Of a DNA stretch of 64,000 nt, positions 56,349 to 64,000 are shown piece after piece (position 1 is the first letter of the stretch; every line of letters starts with the position of its first letter). The position numbers were made by a program, and so were the translations under genes. The notes beneath the pieces are model-generated. The model had not been told where the DNA came from. It saw only the letters and a program-made list of their open reading frames with translations, and ran no database searches. Source of the stretch: Microvelia longipes (Eukaryota; Arthropoda; Insecta; Hemiptera; Veliidae); NCBI GenBank assembly GCA_018340805.1, contig JACMZG010001870.1:24322271-24386270 (forward strand). Reading direction: 5' to 3'.

Positions 56349-57795
56349 TCTTGATGAGTTAGACGTAACGAAACAGAGTGGGACATGACATTATGTCGAG
56401 CCATCGATGATGACGAATGTCGAATGATGGAACAGTTCCCAGATGTAGCATTGCATTTTGCTGTTACATTTCCTAGGTGTCTCTCGCACAATTATATTGT
56501 GTCAACTATTCATGTTTGCAAACTCGGTAGTATCAAATGATATATGTTTTGCTTGCCATGCATGATGGCGGTAAGAGAGCACCGCTCGTCTCTGGTAAGT
56601 ACTTCACATTATATTCTTCGGAATTAATTGAAGGTCAGAATGAGTTCAGGCTCTGTCGGCGCCCTGATGAGTTAGACGTAACGAAAACAGAGTGGGACAT
56701 GACATTATGTCGAGCCATCAATGATGACGAATGTCGAATGATGGAACAGTTCCCAGATGTAGCATTGCATTTTGCTTGTTACATTTCCTAGGTGTCTCTC
56801 GCACAATTATTGTGTCAACTATTCATGTGTTGCAAAACTCGGTAGTATCAAATGATATATGTTTTGCTTGCCATGCATGATGGCGGTAAGAGAGCACCGC
56901 TCGTCTCTGGTAAGTACTTCACATTATATTCTTCGGAATTAATTGAAGGTCAGAGTGAGTTCAGGCTCTGTCGGCGCCCTGATGAGTTAGACGTAACGAA
57001 ACAGAGTGGGACATGAACATTATGTCGAGCCATCGATGATGACGAATGTCGAATGATGGAACAGTTCCCAGATGTAGCATTGCATTTTGCTTGTTACATT
57101 CCTAGGTGTCTCTCGCACAATATTTGTGTCAACTATTCATGTTTTGCAAACTCGGTAGTATCAAATGATATATTTGCTTGCCATGCATGGGCGGTAAGAG
57201 AGCACCGCTCGTCTCTGGTAAGTACTTCACATTATATTCTTCGGAATTATTGAAAGTCAGAGTGAGTTCAGGCTCTGTCGGCGCCCTGATGAGTTAGACG
57301 TAACGAAACAGAGTGGACATGACATTATGTCGAGCCATCGATGATGACGATGTCGAATGATGGAACAGTTCCCAGATGTAGCATTGCATTTTGCTTGTTA
57401 CATTTCCTAGGTGTCTCTCGCACAATATATTGTGTCAACTATTCATGTTTGCAAAACTCGGTAGTATCAAATGATATATGTTTTGCTTGCCATGCATGAT
57501 GGCGGTAAGAGAGCACCGCTCGTCTCTGGTAAGTACTTCACATTATATTCTTCGGAATTAATTGAAGGTCAGAGTGAGTTCAGGCTCTGTCGGCGCCCTG
57601 ATGAGTTAGACGTAACGAAACAGAGTGGGACATGACATTATGTCGAGCCATCAATGATGACGAATGTCGAATGATGGAACAGTTCCCAGATGTAGCATTG
57701 CATTTTGCTTGTTACATTTCCTAGGTGTCTCTCGCACAATTATATTGTGTCAACTATTCATGTTTTGCAAAACTCGGTAGTATCAATGATATAAA
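56349..57795 (+). repeat. Same array, right half in opposite orientation
   Basis: The inverse landmark CTAGGTGTCTCTCGCAC recurs with its CGCAC at 56485, 56800, 57114, 57419 and 57733, periods 305-315, about 4.6 units. It starts abruptly at TGATGAGTTAGACG, inside the unit, directly after the left half ends at ATCATTTATACT. The array stops at TATCAATGATATAAATTATT. ATTATTAATAA occurs just outside the array at both ends (54176 and 57797). Single-base losses are frequent in this half. Confidence 0.95.
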
Positions 57796-57870
57796 TTATT
57801 AATAAGCTTGTAGCTTTTTACTTGAAGTACACAAGACGTAAAATTGTAGTTTCGTAAAACGGGGCCCAGG

Positions 57871-58415
57871 TGAAACATTAAAACACCACTATAATCCTTA
57901 AAATATGAAGAAAACATGGTTCTAGACTTTAAAAAAATGGTCTTTACCTTTTTTAATTTAACTTAAAAAACTTAAATTGACTCTTGCGAGTTCAAATTTA
58001 TCATTTTTCTATGGGTAAATCTCATGAAAAAATAATTTAACTAAAATCTGATTTATGTTAAACAATAGCTTTACGAAACATTACAATAACTCTAGTAACT
58101 TCAGTAAGGGCAGTAGAATTGTCTACAATAATATTAACACCAATAACATGGAAAGACGTTGCTGGTGTTAATATAATATAGTATGATGGTAATATGTTGT
58201 CAAACTTTAAATAAAGAGTTTCTGAAATAGGTGTTACTATTTTACGAATGCACTAATTAAACTTTTCGAAGCAGCGAAAGTGGTAACAAAATTACCACAC
58301 GTAGCTAATATGTACTATAATAATAATGGTGAATTAGAACTTGCAAGATTCAAGTCAATTTACCTGTAGAGACCATTTTCGAAAATCGAGGTCCATGTTT
58401 TCCCTTGTTATTATA
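57871..58415. other. AT-rich non-coding stretch
   Basis: No gene, RNA or further repeat end is recognised between the array element and the small MITE. Confidence 0.4.
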
Positions 58416-58420
58416 GATTT

Positions 58421-58670
58421 GAGGGGTTCAGTGTAAAGTGGACCAAGTCCATCAAACTTATGTCCATTAACCCTGAAACAATTTAAAAAATATTTCATGC
58501 GCAAAAGACTATGGCGATTTATTGGTACCCCCCCATGAAAGCCAATACACATTGTTATTGTATTTATTGTATACCTCACACTGATAAAATATACATATTC
58601 TCCTACATGAAAACACCTCTATCTATTTTTTTTAAAAATGGACTTGGTCCACTTTAACACTGAACCCCTC
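58421..58670. mobile_element. 250-bp MITE with 31-bp terminal inverted repeats
   Basis: GAGGGGTTCAGTGTAAAGTG continuing GACCAAGTCCA (58421-58451) is inverted at 58639-58670 (TGGACTTGGTCCACTTTAAC, ACTGAACCCCTC) with a single inserted base. ATTT immediately outside both ends (58417-58420 and 58671-58674) is a candidate 4-bp target duplication. There is no coding capacity. The superfamily cannot be named from these ends alone. Confidence 0.8.
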
Positions 58671-58759
58671 ATTTAATGTTGGTACATCCAAAAATGTTTT
58701 ACCCGGAGTCTAATTATAATTTTAAGTAAAATATCACAAAAATTTTCCAATATATATTT

Positions 58760-59818
58760 CATGATCACCAATTTGGCTTTCGTGCACAACATTCGACAAT
58801 TCAGCAATGCCATCGCATAGTTGACGCAATCTCATCGGCTTTAGAGAAGAAGCAGTTTGTATCAGCTGCCTTTCTTGATGAAAGTCAAGCTTTCGATCGG
58901 GTCTGGCATAGAGGCCTTTTAAAAAAACTTAGAGATATCTTACCTCCAACCTACTATTTGGTCCTACGTTCATACCTTAAAAACAGAGGATTTGTGGTGT
59001 CACACGGGTCCTCCTACTCAAATCCATTTCCTATTCTTGCAGGCGTACCTCAAGGTAGCATCCTTGGTCCATTTTTATATTCCATTTATACTTCTGACCT
59101 ACCACAGCATCCTTCAACAACAGTAGCTTCTTTTGCTGACAATAAAGCAATCCTTGCGACAAATTCCGACCCTATTCAGGCTTCCGATAAACTACAAGAA
59201 CATCTCCACTCCATTGAGACTTGGTCGAGAAAATGGAGGATAAAATTTAATAGAGAGAAAAGTGTCCACGTGACATTTACTCTCCGAAAAGCAACTTGTC
59301 CTCCAGTTTTCCTCTACCAGTCTGAACTTCCTATTGCTTCCCAAGTACGGTATCTTGGACTTACCTTAGACAGAAGACTTACCTGGAACGCTCACGCCAC
59401 GCTTAAACGAACTGACATGAAGCGACGATACAAACTACTACTCCGACTACTTGACAAGCGATCTAAGCTCTCCCTCTCAAATAAACTTACCATTTATAAT
59501 TATATAATTAAACCAATTTGGACTTACGGACTTGAACTGTGGGGTTCAGCCAAGCCATCTAATACGTACAAAATCCAATCTCTTCAGTCGATTATACTCC
59601 GAAATATAACCAATGCCCCATCCTATATTGCAAATAGAATAATTCATAATGACCTCAAAGTTCCATTCGTTCGTGACCTTGCATCCACTCGCTACAAAAT
59701 ATTCCACTCAAAACTAGCCAACCATGCAAACTCATTAGTGCAAAACCTTTCCTCTCTCCACATTCCTGACAACCCAGGCGACGTCTTAAACGTCAATGGC
59801 CCCGGATCTCTTAAATAA
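58760..59818 (+). pseudogene. Jockey-type ORF2 C-terminal portion (reverse transcriptase), catalytic site altered
   Basis: 352 codons are open without interruption from the truncation point to the TAA at 59816. Motifs in order: DHQFGFRAQHSTIQQ, AAFLDESQAFDRVWH (motif A, catalytic Asp kept), AGVPQGSILGPFLYSIYTSD (motif B), ASFADNKAILA (motif C) and VRYLGLTLDRRLTWNAH (thumb), then KPIWTYGLELWG and the usual C-terminus. In motif C the second aspartate of FADD is asparagine, which should abolish catalysis. The unbroken frame despite truncation suggests recent insertion. Confidence 0.9.
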
Positions 59819-60116
59819 AACAATTGATCAAATTAATCATTCCTAAAGTCTAGCAGCCTCCATTTGCTGCCCCCCGGCAGGCCGGCGGGGACAAACATAT
59901 CCACCATGTTGGTCCCTTCAGGTGCTCTTGGGGGGTTGTTGGTGGAGGCTGCAAGTACTATCTAGAACAGTAATGTATCATAAGTTAAGAAGTGCCATCA
60001 CTGGATGGTTCCTTCTGCTCTGTTTCTATCTGTGTTAGAGTTCTTAGACCAAAGTTACTTGTTATAATTAAATCATTTATAGTTGTAACTATCAAAAAAA
60101 AAAAAAAAAAAAAAAA
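58760..60116 (+). mobile_element. 5'-truncated Jockey-clade non-LTR retrotransposon with target-site duplication
   Basis: The element starts mid-RT (HDHQFGFRAQHST), runs through an open ORF2 end (58760-59818), a GC-rich 3' UTR (CAGCCTCCATTTGCTGCCCC, then GGCAGGCCGGCGGGG) and a 25-base A tail (60094-60118). The 11-bp string AATATATATTT precedes it (58749-58759) and follows the tail (60117-60127), a clean target-site duplication. This is a dead-on-arrival insertion of 1.36 kb. Confidence 0.92.
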
Positions 60117-60127
60117 AATATATATTT

Positions 60128-62555
60128 TTTCAGTCATTCTTTAACTAAAACCGGATTATACTTAAATGTATCTATGTAAATAAGTAGTTTCATAAACATC
60201 TTTATTGTGTCTAATTTAAATATATTTGAATAATAGCATTTTCCTAAGTTACTAAACATTACAACCCGTTTTCTAAAACACTTTATGCAGTTATGCAGTT
60301 TATTTCTATATTGCTTCGTTATTTCATTGTTGGTTGCCTCTACATCGCTCCAGATGATATCATATTGCCTTTCCAAGCTGAAACGACACATACTGATAAA
60401 GGGAATACAATATCTTGCCTTGTATATGCGGGTTTAAACTATTAATTTTCTCTGGCATGTTGTCTAACGAGTGTATGTAAATCGTGTAAAAGTTTTAGAA
60501 TAATTATTGTGTAATTGTTTTTTAAAGACTTATTTTTTTTAAAAAATAACTTTTCAATTTAATTTAAATTTTAATTATTTTGCTTGTGATTTTACAAAAG
60601 TGATTGAATAAGTACGAGATTATTTATTCCAAATTCATGAACCGAGAGTTACCTTCACTGAGATTAATTTTTGTACCAAACAGCCAACTTTAGACTAAGT
60701 CCCCCTACGTTATTTTAAATATTGAACTGTTTGACCCAAACAATAAAACCTGAGGTAATTTTCTGATGAAATGGGACGTCGGTGTAATGCAAGGTGAATG
60801 GAATTCATGATAGCTCGGGTCAGCACAAAATTAGCGGGATGATTGTATGTAATAGCGTAAAAGAGTAAAATAAACAAATAAGAAAACTCACCATGAATTA
60901 AAATAATATAAAGAATTAAGTAAACACGACAGGTACCTATTTTTCTAATTGTTAGCGAAATTAACGAAATTATATAAACGAAATGAGTGAATCACCCGAA
61001 GAAAAAAATGAGTACGGCTGTGTGTGGTCGGCGGGAGTGCATTAGCTTGCCTGACTAGGCTAGTAAAATAAATTTATAAACTAATATTAAAAAAGCATTA
61101 GAAGAACATCAAAATATAAATACGAGTTAATCAATTCATGATCCACTTTGGTTGTACTTTTGTGCTACTAAAAAAAAAGTATAAGACGGGCTTTTGATGA
61201 CCGTTTTTAAGACATTTTAGGATTCTCCTAATTATTTTGACAGTTTAAAACATTTTAATGGCAATTACTTGACTGCTGTTGTAATTAGGAAATATTAATA
61301 CGGAATGAAACACACGTTGCGTCGTTTCTAAATGAACTAATTTTTGGGGTGTAATATAACTTTTTCCAAATATATTCTGAAATATACAATAAAAATTACA
61401 TTGATCACTTAGTTATAGACTTAAAACTAAAATGAAGTTGCTATCATCAATTAAATTGTATCTCGGAGACATTAAATCTACAAAAATTAAATTAAAATAA
61501 ATAATTCCATAACCGGAATTAAACATTAAAAAAGTAATTAAAAAAAATCCCCGTTTGTTTAAAAATGTTACATCTTTTATATAAAATTCGTATTTGCAAC
61601 TAACAAGGTTTCATTTAACACAGCGATATTATACCGCTTTTATTGATTTCAATTGAAATATTCACAGGCATGAAAAATGTGACAGTTGTTTAAATTATAG
61701 CACATTTTATAAAAACACGCTTCCTCTAAACTGATAAGTAGACTCCAAAAGGAAGTAACCGTATTAATTTAAAATTCTTGCTCGCTACTTTCTTGGTAAA
61801 AAATAATGATGAAAACCGCTATTATCACCAGAGTTTCAACACTTACTGTCGAGTGCATTATATCAAGTACAAAGTTAGTGATAAAGAATGGCCTAACACT
61901 TTTTTTTATTGTTCACAATTTTTAAAGAAAGAAAGTACTTTCGTTCTCTTGGTGTTATTTTTGAAGAAATGTGTTGAAATAGTGCAAAGAGGAATTTCTC
62001 AAAGAGATAACATTGCTATTGTTGTAAAAAAGATATTGTACAGAGCAAACACACGATGATACACTTTTCCATCTTAAAAATAAAAATATTTTTTAGTGTG
62101 GAAAATTTCTTATTCTCTACACTTATATTTTTTCGTGCAGGAAAAAGGGTTGTAGCAACAAGAGTGATTTATTCTAGCAGCTGAATAAATACCCAAGAAG
62201 GACCCCCTGAGGCGAATTAATGTTTCATAAGTCCTTTTTTGGACTATGGCTTGGGGTAAAAAAAAAGTTTCTAGAAGGATTTTTACGTTGTCTATTGTGA
62301 GCTAACACTTTTTTTCCTTTATAAGCGTTGTATGAAAAGCAAGGTTGTATTTCATTTGAATAGATAGTAGAAAATTCCTAAGGATAAAATGAAAAACTCC
62401 TCCCTCTTTACCAACAATATTATTTTTCAATATACATTCATACAGAAATATTTTCATAATAAATAAAATCAAATGACAGTCTTGCTTTGTTACCATTATG
62501 ATAACTTCATTTACTAGTATATAGATGTTTATACATACATAGACACTTCTTATAT
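60128..62555. other. AT-rich non-coding stretch
   Basis: No gene is recognised. An inverted AACTTGGTAC-type module (TTTTTGTACCAAACAGCC, preceded by AACCGAGAGTTACC on the same strand) lies at about 60638-60700. The 93-codon frame at 61778-62059 has no motif or splice support. Confidence 0.4.
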
Positions 62556-62779
<224 letters not shown>

Positions 62780-63208
62780 TTCATACACCTCACTCAACTC
62801 GGGTAACGGTCTCGGTAGAAAAATATATTACTTAGCCAACGTTTCGGCGACTATAATGTAGCCATCATTCAGGGCAAAACTAAAACATAGTACAAACAAT
62901 ATATCAAAAATAGAAAGTATCAAACAAGGTATCAAAAATAGATAATACAAAAAACCTAACATAAATTGACTAGAAATGAAGACTTACGTAAAGCTAAATT
63001 AAAGACTAGATTCACATAATATATAAAAGTATAAAATTAATTAAATGAGCAAAAGATATAGAAAAACTACTACATGACAGTGTAAAAAAGTAAACAAAGT
63101 GATAAAAGATAAGCAGCACTGTAGGGTGAGAAGAGAAGGTATTAAGTGAAAAAGAAACTAAAGATGGACGACAATGTTGCGATGGAAGAAGAAAAATAAA
63201 CAAGAGAC

Positions 63209-63708
63209 TTAGGTGGGATCTGAAGCAGGTCCTAGGAGATATTTATAAGAGTCTATTATCTTTGACACATCAGATCTGTTGTTCATAGCGTTTTTATTCC
63301 CCCGAATGTAGAGCATTTCAAGAATCTTACGCTTCTTATTATTTTTCTCCGTGCAAAGTGCTTTGACATTTTCCGGTTCAAGATCTGCGTGATGCCCTAG
63401 GTCAACGCAGTGAGCTGTCAAGGCTGTCCTTTGGCGTTCGCCCCTATCAATGTAATTTTTATGTGAGTTTTTACGGTAGCGAAGTAAGTGGATGTTTCGC
63501 CAATATACTTTGTTACAGTCCTTACAGCCAATCTGATATATAATACCAGACCTCTTAGCCCAGGGGTCACGTCCTTAGTCCGGCTAAATAGATTACCCAC
63601 CTTCCTGATGGAATATTTGGCAAAAGACATATTTGGCACTGAGCTTCTAAGGACACCAGTAAGCTTTTCAGTCAACCCTTTCACATAAGGCAACCGGAAA
63701 TAGCCCAT
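63209..63708 (-). pseudogene. Penelope-like ORF, GIY-YIG endonuclease region
   Basis: The first frame (63418-63708) has LPYVKGLTEKLTGVLRSS, MSFAKYSIRKVGNLFSR and, after a frame change, a CKDC zinc-binding pair (CCHH-type finger typical of Penelope endonucleases) followed by KYIGETSTYFATVKTH, the YIG half of GIY-YIG. The next frame (63209-63421) has TAHCVDLGHHADLEPENVKA, EKNNKKRKILEMLYIRGNKN and AMNNRSDVSKI. LEMLYI with the conserved Glu is the catalytic glutamate region, and the final Asn lies in AMNNR. At least two frameshifts break the domain. Confidence 0.8.
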
Positions 63709-64000
63709 AGGGGCGGAGGTCTTAATTCCAAGGCATTACTATTATCTCTGTTATAGATGATAGAATGTATAACTCTCTTTGGGTAGCCGTTTTTAGAGAG
63801 AATTCTCCTAATAGTAACCTCACCATCCTGTATATATTCAGCACTAGACATGTCTCTAACCCGCTTCACAAAGTTCTTAGCCACATTAAGTTTAGTGGAA
63901 AGGGAGTGTTGAGAGTCATAATGTAGAATTCTACCGGAGCTAGTGGGTTTCTGGTACCATTTCGTAGAGAGGGAGCCGTCCTCATTCCTAATGACTAAAA
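63681..64000 (-). pseudogene. Penelope-like ORF, RT C-terminus and linker (partial)
   Basis: From the edge: TKWYQKPTSSGR, then a STKLNVAKNFVKRVRDMSS-like helix, EVTIRRILSKNGYPKRVIHS and, at the end, a SNALELRPPPLWAISGCLM stretch already out of frame relative to the PYVKGLTEKL segment that follows. The RT palm lies beyond the window, so catalytic residues cannot be checked. Confidence 0.75.

Larger units (their letters stand above)
53511..57868. mobile_element. DNA-transposon-like element enclosing an inverted satellite array
   Basis: The left end AGGGGCCCGTTTCACAAAAG (53511) and, inverted, the right end TGGGCCCCGTTTTACGAAAC (to 57868) form terminal inverted repeats of about 20 bp with a few mismatches. 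They continue with GTAGTTACAA-like strings. Related subterminal strings recur inside the left flank (GTTTGTGAAACG near 53790, ATTCGTGAAACG near 53939, CTTGTAGTTACAAG near 53965). CCAGG occurs at both extreme ends (53509-53513 and 57866-57870) and could be a target duplication. Between the flanks lies the 315-bp unit array. The left flank is about 640 bp and the right about 70 bp, so the element is asymmetric. No intact transposase was recognised, so the superfamily is undetermined. Confidence 0.6.
62777..64000 (-). mobile_element. Penelope-like retroelement, 3' part, continuing beyond the window
   Basis: Minus-strand reading begins at the window edge with the end of the RT domain (TKWYQKPTSSGRILHYDS, the conserved WYxKPTxSGR-x-L motif), passes a linker and reaches a GIY-YIG endonuclease (63209-63560). 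The 3' UTR contains GCCGAAACGTTGGCTAAGTA near 62840-62858, a string I associate with Penelope-like 3' ends. It stops next to a TA tract. The coding parts are in three frames, so this copy is defective. Confidence 0.85.

Noticed and set aside
56537..57253. Separate protein genes in the right half of the array (56537-56791, 57053-57253)
   Set aside because: These are short frames inside repeat units, kept open by unit-specific indels, and are not consistent between copies.
54181..57795. CRISPR array
   Set aside because: Units are about 315 bp of continuous near-identical sequence with no short repeat/unique spacer alternation, half are inverted, and the genome is eukaryotic.
60134..60391. 85-codon minus-strand gene beside the Jockey element
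   Set aside because: No motif, no splice or promoter context; composition resembles the AT-rich surroundings.

Overview
This is eukaryotic nuclear DNA, AT-rich by eye, with almost no host coding sequence and a very high load of transposable elements and simple repeats. The element mix (Jockey-superfamily and other non-LTR retrotransposons, a Penelope-like element with a GIY-YIG endonuclease, tRNA- and 5S-derived SINEs, foldback elements, long TA tracts) and one exon resembling the calcium-channel gamma/stargazin family suggest an arthropod, most likely an insect. That is inference; no single feature fixes the order. Small indels between repeat copies may be real decay or residual long-read error.

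Layout. Positions 1-14600 are intergenic-like: a 5S-rRNA-derived SINE (about 1915), a tRNA-derived SINE (about 6535), TA tracts, and a composite repeat with a foldback core (8862-10160) that recurs at 48660-50212. From 14650 to 24820 there is a nest of two non-LTR retrotransposons on the minus strand. The outer element (15206-18690 plus about 22738-24000) is split inside its endonuclease by a CR1/Jockey-like element (about 18691-22735) whose ORF1 has a PHD-like finger. The nest is bracketed by two direct copies of a 390-bp hairpin-bearing repeat.

At 27056-27275 lies the one convincing host exon: transmembrane segment 1 and the start of the extracellular loop of a stargazin-like (CACNG) protein, with good splice sites. 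Its downstream intron holds a palindromic element into which a tRNA-derived SINE has inserted. From 29000 to 53500 there are mostly dispersed repeats, nested palindromes (42375-44325), a near-perfect foldback around a TA tract (50395-50785) and minisatellites. No further secure exon was found; a possible membrane-anchor exon at 52835-52904 is speculative.

The most unusual structure is 53511-57868. Terminal inverted repeats resembling a DNA transposon enclose about 11 copies of a roughly 315-bp unit, the first seven on one strand and the remaining 4.6 inverted. Each unit carries a strong splice donor, and the outermost left unit has a clean terminal exon-like reading frame. The window ends with a small MITE (58421-58670), a 5'-truncated Jockey element with an 11-bp target-site duplication (58760-60116) and the 3' part of a Penelope-like element (about 62780-64000, minus).

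The sequence shows no operon-like or pathway relationship between genes. The window is best read as a few exons in large introns or intergenic DNA, shaped by nested mobile elements.
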